Origin: Streptomyces sclerotialus
GTDB lineage: Bacteria > Actinomycetota > Actinomycetes > Streptomycetales > Streptomycetaceae
Reading direction: 5' to 3'
DNA length: 37,199 bases
NCBI GenBank assembly: GCA_000719105.1
Contig: JODX01000038.1
Span: forward strand, 1-37,199
Position numbers and translations under genes: made by a program. A model generated the notes under the pieces. The model did no database searches. It was not told the origin of the DNA and worked only from the letters and a program-made list of their open reading frames with translations. Below are positions 16,047 through 23,130 of this stretch, piece after piece; positions within the stretch are counted from its first letter, which is position 1; each line of letters opens with the position of its first letter.

Positions 16047-17201
16047 TCAGCCCAGCTCCACCCAGCTCCCCCGCTCGGCGGACCGGCTCATGGCGTCCAG
16101 CGCGGTGGCCATGTGCACGGCGTCGTCCAGGGTGGGTCCGTACGCGGTGCCCTCGGCGATCGAGCGCAGGAAGTGGTGGGCCTCGATCACCTTGAGGTCG
16201 TCGTAGCCCATGCTGTTGGCCGAGCCCGGCTGGAAGGCGGCGTACTCGCCGTGGCCCGGGCCGACGAACACGGTGCTGACGGACTGGTCCTGGTAGGCCG
16301 TGCCGCGGCTGACGGCCAGCTCGCCCATGCGGCGGAAGTCCCAGGAGACCGCGCCCCTGGTGCCGTGCACCTCGAAGCCGTAGTTGTTCTGCTCGCCGAC
16401 CGAGACCCGGCAGGCCTCCAGGACGCCCCGCGCTCCGGAGGCGAAGCGCAGCAGGCAGTTGACGTAGTCCTCGTTCTCCACCGGGCCCAGCTCGCCCCCG
16501 GTGGCGCGCGTGTGGCCGGCCGTGGCGCCCGTAGGGCGGGCCCGCTCGGGCACGAAGACAGCGGTGTCGGCGGTCAGGGACGCGATGTCGCCCAGCAGGA
16601 AGCGGGCCAGGTCGACGCCGTGCGAGGCAAGGTCCCCGAGCACTCCGCTGCCGCCGCGCTCGCGCTCGTAGCGCCAGGTCAGGGCGCCCTCGGGGTGGGC
16701 GGCGTAGTCACTGAAGAGACGGATCCGGACGTGGGTGACGGTGCCGATCTCACCGGCGGCGATCAGTTCGCGGGCGGCGGCGACGGCGGGCGCGTTGCGG
16801 TAGTTGAAACCGACGGTGCCCTGGACCCCGGCCTTGGCCACGGCGTCGGCGACCGCGCGGGTGTCGTCGGCGGTCAGGCCGACCGGCTTCTCGATCCAGA
16901 TGTGCTTGCCCGCCTCGGCCATCGCGACGCCGATCTCGCGGTGCAGGAAGTTCGGGGCGGTGATGCTGACCGCCTGGACGCGGGGGTCGGCGGCGACCTC
17001 GCGCCAGTCACGGGCCGTCGAGGCGAACCCGTACCGCGCGGCGGCCTCCTCGGCCCGGCCCGGCACCTCCTCGGCCACCGTCACCAGCTCCGGGCGGACG
17101 GCGAGCTGCGGGAAGTGGTGCGCGACGCGCGCGTACGCCTGGGTGTGCACCCGCCCCATCCAGCCGAACCCCACGACGGCGACGCCGAGCGTACTCACCA
17201 T
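16047..17201 (-). CDS. Second Gfo/Idh/MocA-family dehydrogenase
   Basis: 384 residues. The NAD(P) fold starts VAVVGFGWMGRVHTQAYARV, the catalytic-lysine motif is IEKPVGL, and GDLASHGVDLARFLLGD carries the expected active-site Asp/His. It is longer than IolG, and its C-terminal segment (VFVGPGHGEYAAFQPG, GYDDLKVIEAHHFLRSIAEG, RGSWVEL) is like the levoglucosan-dehydrogenase-type subfamily. In an inositol locus it may oxidise another inositol isomer or a related cyclitol or anhydrosugar; that is not certain. ATG 17201 has GAGGGAG only 3 nt away, so GTG 17198, next codon, is a fair alternative. It is divergent from a LacI gene and has a perfect LacI-type palindrome 14 bp before the start. Confidence 0.88.
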   Translation of the reverse strand: MVSTLGVAVVGFGWMGRVHTQAYARVAHHFPQLAVRPELVTVAEEVPGRAEEAAARYGFASTARDWREVAADPRVQAVSITAPNFLHREIGVAMAEAGKHIWIEKPVGLTADDTRAVADAVAKAGVQGTVGFNYRNAPAVAAARELIAAGEIGTVTHVRIRLFSDYAAHPEGALTWRYERERGGSGVLGDLASHGVDLARFLLGDIASLTADTAVFVPERARPTGATAGHTRATGGELGPVENEDYVNCLLRFASGARGVLEACRVSVGEQNNYGFEVHGTRGAVSWDFRRMGELAVSRGTAYQDQSVSTVFVGPGHGEYAAFQPGSANSMGYDDLKVIEAHHFLRSIAEGTAYGPTLDDAVHMATALDAMSRSAERGSWVELG

Positions 17202-17214
17202 GACTCCCTCTCTT

Positions 17215-17226
17215 TGGACCGGTCCA
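17215..17226. promoter_or_regulatory. LacI-type operator 1, TGGACCGGTCCA
   Basis: A perfect 12-bp palindrome with the central CG typical of LacI/GalR operators. It lies 14 bp upstream of the dehydrogenase start codon, where bound protein would block transcription. Confidence 0.7.
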
Positions 17227-17274
17227 GGAGGGCCCAGGACGTCCGCACTCACCCTGAGGCGTCGCGGCAGCGTG

Positions 17275-17290
17275 TGTCAATTCTTTGACA
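17275..17290. promoter_or_regulatory. Perfect palindrome TGTCAATTCTTTGACA (back-to-back -35 boxes)
   Basis: TGTCAA and TTGACA are perfect inverted arms 4 bp apart. Each arm is a consensus -35 hexamer facing away from the other, so the element could serve both divergent promoters (the dehydrogenase and LacI genes). A 14/16 match sits at 10088-10103 in the importer/iolC divergent region. Confidence 0.65.
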
Positions 17291-17314
17291 GGCGGGACAG
17301 GCTTGTGGAACGGT
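17285..17314 (+). promoter_or_regulatory. Predicted promoter of the LacI gene (leaderless)
   Basis: TTGACA (17285-17290), 18-nt spacer, AACGGT (17309-17314). The start predicted 7 nt later falls on the ATG at 17322, and no ribosome site precedes that ATG. The -10 is a weak match. Confidence 0.45.
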
Positions 17315-17317
17315 CCA
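17306..17317. promoter_or_regulatory. LacI-type operator 2, TGGAACGGTCCA
   Basis: This differs from operator 1 by one base (11/12). It lies 4 bp before the LacI ATG and covers the predicted -10. The centres of the two operators are 91 bp apart, so looping or cooperative autoregulation is possible. Confidence 0.7.
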
Positions 17318-17321
17318 AAAC

Positions 17322-18389
17322 ATGAGGTCGCCGACCATCCGTGACGTCGCCGCACGCGCCGGCGTCTCCAAATCGCTGGTCTCGCTGGTGCTGCGCGGCT
17401 CCGGCAAGGTGCGCCCGGAGAAGCGGCGGGCCGTGCTGGCCGCCGTGGAGGAGCTCGGCTACCGGCCGAACACCGCCGCGCGCAGCCTGAGCGAGCAGCG
17501 CGCCCTACCCCGGGCCGGAACCACCGCCCCTGCTCCCGGCTCCACCCGGCCGGAGGGGACCCGCACCATCGGCGTCCTCCTGAACGACCTGCGCAATCCC
17601 TGGTTCGTGGAGCTGCTCGACGGCCTCGGCTCCCGGCTGCACGACAGCGGCCTGAACGTGCTGCTCGCCGACGGCCGGCTCAACCGCCGCCTCGGCGAGG
17701 ACCTCCCCCGCGCCTTCACCGGCGTCGGGCTCGACGGGCTGGTCGCGGTCGGCACACTGCCGCCGTCCGAAGCCCTGCGTACGGCGGCGGGGCGGATCCC
17801 CACGGTGGTCGCGGGCTCCCGTGAACCCGTCCTGCCGCACGTGGACATCGTCGCGGGCGACGACGCGCACGGCGCCCGCCTCGCCACCGAGCACCTCATC
17901 GGGCTCGGCCACCGGCGCATCGCCCATATAGCCGGGCAGGGAGTGGTCGGCGAACTGCGCCGCCACAGCTTCGAGACGGTGATGCGCGAGCACGGCCTCG
18001 CCCGCACGGCGGTCGTGGAGCAGGGCGACCTGACGGAGGAGGGCGGCTACCGGGCCGCGGTCCGCCTGCTCAGCGCCCGCGAACGCCCCACGGCCGTCTT
18101 CGCGTTCAACGACATCGCCTGTGTCGGCGCGCTCTCGGCCGCCGAGGAACTGGGCCTCGAGGTGCCGCGCGACCTGTCCCTCGTCGGGTACGACAACACG
18201 TATCTGTCCCGGCTGCGGCATCTGTGGCTCACCACGGTGGACAACGGCGGCCGCCACGTCGGCCGCCACGCCGCCCGGTGTCTCCTCGACCGCCTCGCCG
18301 ACCCGGCCCGCGCCGCCGAGACCGTCCTCACCACCCCGGCACTCGAGGTCCGGGGTACCTCGGGACCGCCCGCCGGGGACCCGGTCTGA
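17322..18389 (+). CDS. LacI-family transcriptional regulator
   Basis: 355 residues. The N-terminal helix-turn-helix and hinge read TIRDVAARAGVSKSLVSLVLRGSGKVRPEKR...LGYRPNTAARSLSEQR, and the periplasmic-binding-like effector domain begins around residue 80 (TIGVLLNDLRNPWFVELLDGLG) and ends with SLVGYDNTYLSRLRHLWLTTVDN. It probably controls the divergent dehydrogenase gene and itself through the two TGGAnCGGTCCA operators; the effector is probably a sugar or cyclitol. The insert between hinge and core (residues 59-80, Pro/Ala-rich) is longer than usual. ATG 17322 has no Shine-Dalgarno sequence, consistent with leaderless translation. Confidence 0.92.
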   Translation: MRSPTIRDVAARAGVSKSLVSLVLRGSGKVRPEKRRAVLAAVEELGYRPNTAARSLSEQRALPRAGTTAPAPGSTRPEGTRTIGVLLNDLRNPWFVELLDGLGSRLHDSGLNVLLADGRLNRRLGEDLPRAFTGVGLDGLVAVGTLPPSEALRTAAGRIPTVVAGSREPVLPHVDIVAGDDAHGARLATEHLIGLGHRRIAHIAGQGVVGELRRHSFETVMREHGLARTAVVEQGDLTEEGGYRAAVRLLSARERPTAVFAFNDIACVGALSAAEELGLEVPRDLSLVGYDNTYLSRLRHLWLTTVDNGGRHVGRHAARCLLDRLADPARAAETVLTTPALEVRGTSGPPAGDPV

Positions 18390-18512
18390 GGGCTCCACCA
18401 CCCGCCGGACGGCGCAGGGTACGGCACCGCACGGCACCCCGCCCGCCCGGAGGCGCGGCCGGAGGCGCCCGCTTATCGTGAGGCGGGGGGCCGGGCGTCC
18501 CTGGAGGCATGC

Positions 18513-20144
18513 ATGCGGTCCACGTACAGAAGCTGCACGGCCGGGGCCGCGACCGCGGCGCTGACCCTGCTCGGGGCCGGCCTGCCGGCGGTCCCGGCCG
18601 GCACCGACGGCCCGGATCTGTCCCGCTTCTACGCACAGCGGATCGAGTGGTCCCGGTGCGAGGGCGAGGAGATGCCCGAGGACCTGCGGTGCGGGAAGGT
18701 GACCGTACCCCTGGACTACGCCCGGCCCGGCGCCGGCACGCTCGACGTGGCCCTGGCGCGCTACACGGCGACCGCGAAGAAGAAACGCGGTTCCGTGCTG
18801 CTGAACTTCGGCGGTCCGGGCGGCGCGGGGATACCGCCGCTCGCCCATGCCGGTGAGGACTTCATGGAGCTCACCAAGGGCTACGACGTGGTCAGTTTCG
18901 ACCCGCGTGGCGTCGGCCGCTCCTCCCCCGTCACCTGCGGCGCGGGCACCGGCCGGTTCCTGGAGGCCACCGACGGCGCCGACGACGCAAGGGACCCCCG
19001 CACCGCGCTGAGACAGCTCCGGAGGGCCGCGGCCGACTGCCGCGAGAACTCCGGTCCCGTCCTGCCCCACATGGGCACGGTCAGCGTCTCCCGCGACCTG
19101 GACGTGATCCGCGCGGCCCTCGGCGACAAGAAGCTCAACTACCTGGGGTTCTCGTACGGGACACGGCTGGGCGCGGTCTACGCGGCCCGGTTCCCCGACC
19201 GGGTCGGGCGCATGGCCCTGGACGGCGTCGACACGCTCACCGACACCCCGGCCGAGCAGGGCCTGGCGGCCGCGCGGGCCCAGCAGACCGCGCTGGAGCA
19301 CTACCTCCGGGCCTGCACCGAGCAGGTCACGTGCCCGTTCGGCCAGGACCCCCGCGCGGCCAGGGAGCAGATCGTCCACCTGATCGGCTCGCTCGACGAC
19401 GACCCCGTCCCCACGGACTACGGCCCGGACCTCACCGGCCAGGACCTGGTCAACGCCATCGGTCAGGCGCTGTACAGCGAGCGGTCCTGGCCCGTGCTCA
19501 CCCAGGCGCTCAACTCCCTCCTCATGGACGGTGACACCCACGGCCTGATCCAGCTCGCGGGCGGTGGCCACGCGGCCCCGTACCCGTCGCGCCCCCTCCG
19601 GGACACGCACTCCGCCGCGCTCGACGAGGCCGGCGACCGCGCGGAGAAGAAGGGCAACCGCCGCGACGGCAAGGGCGGCCTCGTGGACGACACGGAGGTG
19701 CCGCTCGACAACCTTCCCGCCGCGCTGATGGCGGTCAACTGCGCGGACGACCCCGACCGCCCCTCCGCCGAGCACATCACCCGGCAGATCGGCCGGCTGC
19801 GCGCGGCGTACGAGAAGGCGTCCCCGGTGTTCGGGCCGTCCCGGCTCACCCAGATGCTGATGTGTCACGGCCGTCCCGCGGGCACCGACTTCATCCGGGA
19901 GCGGGTGCGCGCCGTCGACACCCCGAAGATGCTGCTCGTCGGCACGCGCGGCGACCCGGCGACACCGTACCGCTGGACGGTCGGGACCGCCGAGCGGCTC
20001 GGCCCCTCGGCCGTGGTCCTCGACAACAGGGGCGAGGGACACACCGGCTACGGGTCGTCGGAGTGCGTGCACCGGAAGGTCGACGACTTCCTGCTCTACG
20101 GATCGCTGCCGGGCCACGGGAGTTCGTGCGGGCCCGAGGAGTGA
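18513..20144 (+). CDS. Secreted alpha/beta-hydrolase, TAP-like tripeptidyl aminopeptidase (S33)
   Basis: 543 residues. An N-terminal signal (residues 1-30, with SCTAGAATAALTLLGAGLPAVPA) directs export. The alpha/beta-hydrolase core has the oxyanion segment LLNFGGPGGAG, the nucleophile elbow GFSYGT (Ser214), Asp481 in GTRGDPATP and His510 in GEGHTGY, followed by the Cys-rich TAP-like C-terminal end. Streptomyces relatives remove tripeptides from extracellular proteins or activate zymogens. ATG 18513 is 5 nt after GGAGG; another ATG at 18509 is out of frame. It is a stand-alone gene after the LacI gene with 123 bp between; I see no strong terminator in that gap. Confidence 0.9.
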   Translation: MRSTYRSCTAGAATAALTLLGAGLPAVPAGTDGPDLSRFYAQRIEWSRCEGEEMPEDLRCGKVTVPLDYARPGAGTLDVALARYTATAKKKRGSVLLNFGGPGGAGIPPLAHAGEDFMELTKGYDVVSFDPRGVGRSSPVTCGAGTGRFLEATDGADDARDPRTALRQLRRAAADCRENSGPVLPHMGTVSVSRDLDVIRAALGDKKLNYLGFSYGTRLGAVYAARFPDRVGRMALDGVDTLTDTPAEQGLAAARAQQTALEHYLRACTEQVTCPFGQDPRAAREQIVHLIGSLDDDPVPTDYGPDLTGQDLVNAIGQALYSERSWPVLTQALNSLLMDGDTHGLIQLAGGGHAAPYPSRPLRDTHSAALDEAGDRAEKKGNRRDGKGGLVDDTEVPLDNLPAALMAVNCADDPDRPSAEHITRQIGRLRAAYEKASPVFGPSRLTQMLMCHGRPAGTDFIRERVRAVDTPKMLLVGTRGDPATPYRWTVGTAERLGPSAVVLDNRGEGHTGYGSSECVHRKVDDFLLYGSLPGHGSSCGPEE

Positions 20145-20249
20145 GCACCGCGCGCCGCCTCACGCGGACGCGCACCGGCACACGGGACGGGCGGAAAATC
20201 CCGCTCACCACCGAATGCCCGCCCGGGGAAACGGTCCTATGGTGCTGTC

Positions 20250-21347
20250 ATGGAGCACACCCTCAGCCCCGAGGCACTGGCCGAGCTGCGCCGTCCGCGG
20301 CCCTACCCGGCGGTGTCCGTGCTGACGCCGACGCACCGCCGCGAGCCCGGGGGCGCGGAGGACCGGCTCCGGCTGCGGAACGCGCTGGCCGAGGCGAAGC
20401 GACAGCTCGAGGCCGATCCCGCGGTCAGCCGGGAGCGGCGCAACGACGTCGCCGGGCAGCTCGACCGGGCGCTCGCGGAGATCGACCTGACGCACCCCGA
20501 GGACGGCCTGCTGATCTTCGCCGCGCCCGGCGAGCACCAGGTGTGGTCCCTGGCCCGCCCGGTGCCCGAGCGCGTGGTGCTCTCGGACACCTTCCTGACC
20601 CGCAACCTGGTGGCCGCACAGGCCGCCGAGCGGCCGTTCTGGGCCCTGTCTGTCTCCGCCGACCGGATCACGCTGTGGAACGGCGGCGGCGACCGTGTCG
20701 TCGAGGAGCACACCGGCGGCTTCCCGCGCACCCGGAGCCTCACGGACCCGGACGCCGAACGCAAGGAGCGCGTCGGTGATCTGCCCAGCACCTTCCGCGA
20801 CGAGCGCACCCGCGCCTTCCTGCGCGAGGCCGACGCCGCCGTGGCCGCCGTGCTCCGCCACAACCCCCGGCCGCTGTACGTCACCGGCGAGCAGGCGGCG
20901 CTGTCCCTCCTGTACGAGGTCGGCACGGTCACCAGGTCCGCCACCCATGTGCCGCGCGGCGGTCTCGCGCACGGCACGCCCGAGGCGGTCCGGCAGGCGC
21001 TGCGCCCGCTGCTCGCCGCCGAGGACCGCCGGCACGTCGACGCCGTGACCCGGGAACTGGAACGGGCCCGCAACCGGCGGCAGTTCGCCGCCGGGGTCGA
21101 CGAGGTGTGGCGACAGGCCGAGGAGGGCCGCGTACGGCTGCTCGCCGTCGAGGAGAACTACCGTGTGACGGTCCGTGACGACGGGGGCGACCATCTCGTC
21201 CCGGCCGAGACCGGCGACCTCGACGCCCGCGAGGACATCGTGGACGAGATCGTCGAACTGTGCCTGGAGACCGGCGCCGAGGTCCGCTTCGTACCGGACG
21301 GCACCCTCGGGGACGCACAGGGGATCGCGGGGGCGCTGCGTTACTGA
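20250..21347 (+). CDS. baeRF-type protein (aeRF1/Balon superfamily, putative ribosome hibernation)
   Basis: 365 residues. The start PAVSVLTPTHR, the middle segments GLLIFAAPGEHQVWSL and RPFWALSVSADRITLWNGGGDRV, and the ending DIVDEIVELCLETGAEVRFVPDGTL...GIAGALRY fit the bacterial archaeo-eukaryotic release-factor (baeRF) family. The related protein Balon binds the ribosomal A site and promotes hibernation; this function for the present branch is inference. No GGQ motif is visible, so peptide release is not expected. ATG 20250 lacks a good ribosome site, but TATGGT ends 6 nt before it, so a leaderless mRNA is possible. Its neighbour is a stress-type phosphatase. Confidence 0.75.
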   Translation: MEHTLSPEALAELRRPRPYPAVSVLTPTHRREPGGAEDRLRLRNALAEAKRQLEADPAVSRERRNDVAGQLDRALAEIDLTHPEDGLLIFAAPGEHQVWSLARPVPERVVLSDTFLTRNLVAAQAAERPFWALSVSADRITLWNGGGDRVVEEHTGGFPRTRSLTDPDAERKERVGDLPSTFRDERTRAFLREADAAVAAVLRHNPRPLYVTGEQAALSLLYEVGTVTRSATHVPRGGLAHGTPEAVRQALRPLLAAEDRRHVDAVTRELERARNRRQFAAGVDEVWRQAEEGRVRLLAVEENYRVTVRDDGGDHLVPAETGDLDAREDIVDEIVELCLETGAEVRFVPDGTLGDAQGIAGALRY

Positions 21348-21637
21348 GACAGCTCCGGCGTACGCACGCCTGGACAGGCGATCGCCGCTCGCGGGTGCGG
21401 AGATCACGCATCCGGCTCCTCCCGGACGTCAACTCCCGTATGGTGTCCGTCACTTGCACGCTCCGTCGGCAACCTGCGAAAGGGCCGGGCACACGCTCCG
21501 GAAGGCCTGCGGCATATGCCGGAAGCACCACCACATCGGGTGTTGCCAAAGCCCTTACAGCGCGTCGCGGGCTGTGCAACAGTCGTAACCGGTCCTTCCG
21601 TCCGAGTTGGCCGTACCGCCTCGTATCGGAGCACGTC
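21348..21637. other. 290-bp gap with a 12-bp palindrome
   Basis: No coding signal on either strand. CGGCATATGCCG (21510-21521) is a perfect palindrome, flanked by two CCGGAAG copies (about 21498 and 21519). I see no strong hairpin after the baeRF gene. The promoter of the phosphatase gene must lie here, but I cannot place it with confidence. Confidence 0.5.
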
Positions 21638-23059
21638 ATGCCGCCCCATCTCTCCGCGGACCGCTCGCCCGCCCAGCCGCCCGAACGCGGCACGGTGGAC
21701 GCGCTCATCACGCAGACGCGGCGGCTGCGGGGCCATGTGGACGCGGTGCGCAGGGACACCGCGAGCGACGGGGGGCACCCCGAGGAGCGCTGGCAGCGCG
21801 CACTGTACGACCTGGCCCTGCACCAGCTGGACGACCTGGACGAACACCTGGCCCAGCTGCGGGACGGGCCGCCACCGCTCCCGGGTGACGGCACCGGCGC
21901 TCTCGCCGCACCGGCCGCGCCCCCCGGCGGCTCCCTCCTCAGCCGCGTCGGCAGCGCCGAGTGGAACCTGCTGACGGACGAGGCGAACTGGTCCGCCGAG
22001 CTGTACCGCATCCTCGGCCGCGACCCGGCCGCTCCCCCGCTCACCCTGGACGAACTTCCGTCGCTGGTACCGGCCGAGGACCGGCCCCGGCTGACCGGAA
22101 TGGTCACGGACTGCCTGGTCGACGCGCAGCGCATCGACGGGGAGTTCCGGATCGTGCGCCCGGACGGCACCGAGCGCACCGTGCACATGATGGGCGAGCC
22201 CGTGCTCGGCGCCGACGGCAGCACCACGTCCATGTGGGCCGTGCTGCGGGACGTCAGCGAACTGCGGCGCAGCCAGCGGACGGTCAGCGAGACCCGTGAC
22301 TCGCTGCAACGCCGCCGGCAGATCGCCCGGACCGAGCACCGGCTCGCGGTCGAGCTGCAGGAAGCCGTGCTGCCACCGTGGCGGGGCTCCCTGCGGCTCC
22401 CGCGGCAGGGCCCCCAGGCACTCGACCTGGCCGCCCGCCAGCTGCCCTCCTCGGCCGGCGAGCTGATCGGCGGCGACTGGTACGACGCCCTGGAACTGCC
22501 CGACGGCGACACCCTGCTGACCGTGGGCGACCTCACCGGGCACGGCGTCTCCGTCACCTCGGGCATGGCGATGCTGATCGGCGCCCTGCGCGGCATGGCC
22601 GTGACCGGTACCGCACCCGGCGAGATCATGGGCCGGCTCAACCAGCTGCTCGACGTCACCGTCCAGCCCGCCCTCGGCAGCGCCGTGTGCTGCCGCTACC
22701 GGCCCGGGTCCCGCACCCTCCTGTGGGCACAGGCCGGACACCCCGCCCCGCTGCTGTTCCGCGACGGGACGGGGTGCGCGCTGACGGCGCCGGAGGGCGT
22801 CCTCCTCGGGGCGACCTCGGGCGCCGCCTACGGGCAGGCCGAGGTCGCCCTCCGACAGGGCGACCTGCTGCTCCTGCACACCGACGGCCTGGTCCCCCGG
22901 CACAGCCGCACCGAGGCGGCCCGGAGGCTGCTCGGCCTGGCTCCCCGCCTCGACGGGGCCCGCACGGCTCAGGACTGCGTACGGACAGTCGTCGAGGAGT
23001 TCGGCGGGAGTGAGCGCGAGGACGACGCCTGTGTGCTCGTCGCGCGGGTCGTGCCCTGA
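21638..23059 (+). CDS. PAS-domain PP2C-type (SpoIIE/RsbU) serine phosphatase
   Basis: 473 residues. An N-terminal coiled-coil-like region (residues 1-75) with repeated Arg/Leu heptads is followed by a PAS-type sensor (about 100-215: SAEWNLLTDEANWSAELYRILGRDP, GEFRIVRPDGTERTVHMMGEPVLGADG). The catalytic PP2C domain (about 240-473) shows ELIGGDWYDALELPDGDTLLTVGDLTGHG with metal-binding Asp residues, then LLLHTDGLVPR and a late EREDDACVLVAR. It should dephosphorylate an anti-anti-sigma factor of the RsbV type; no partner or anti-sigma gene is in the window. ATG 21638 has GGAG seven nt upstream; a longer frame back to 21260 overlaps the baeRF gene. Confidence 0.92.
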   Translation: MPPHLSADRSPAQPPERGTVDALITQTRRLRGHVDAVRRDTASDGGHPEERWQRALYDLALHQLDDLDEHLAQLRDGPPPLPGDGTGALAAPAAPPGGSLLSRVGSAEWNLLTDEANWSAELYRILGRDPAAPPLTLDELPSLVPAEDRPRLTGMVTDCLVDAQRIDGEFRIVRPDGTERTVHMMGEPVLGADGSTTSMWAVLRDVSELRRSQRTVSETRDSLQRRRQIARTEHRLAVELQEAVLPPWRGSLRLPRQGPQALDLAARQLPSSAGELIGGDWYDALELPDGDTLLTVGDLTGHGVSVTSGMAMLIGALRGMAVTGTAPGEIMGRLNQLLDVTVQPALGSAVCCRYRPGSRTLLWAQAGHPAPLLFRDGTGCALTAPEGVLLGATSGAAYGQAEVALRQGDLLLLHTDGLVPRHSRTEAARRLLGLAPRLDGARTAQDCVRTVVEEFGGSEREDDACVLVARVVP

Positions 23060-23130
23060 TCCGGGTCGCGTGCGGCCGCTCGCACGGTCACCGCGGCACG
23101 GATGCCCTCACCGGGACACGGGTCGCCGCC

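Noticed and set aside
17505..20117. 870-codon ORF on the minus strand
   Set aside because: It is antisense to the LacI and peptidase genes and crosses from one into the other; it is low-complexity Arg/Ala/Gly-rich sequence, a typical high-GC shadow frame.
23060..23130. Terminator between the phosphatase and Nsd-like genes
   Set aside because: Only a 6-bp stem (CGTGCG/CGCACG) is visible, which is too weak to call.
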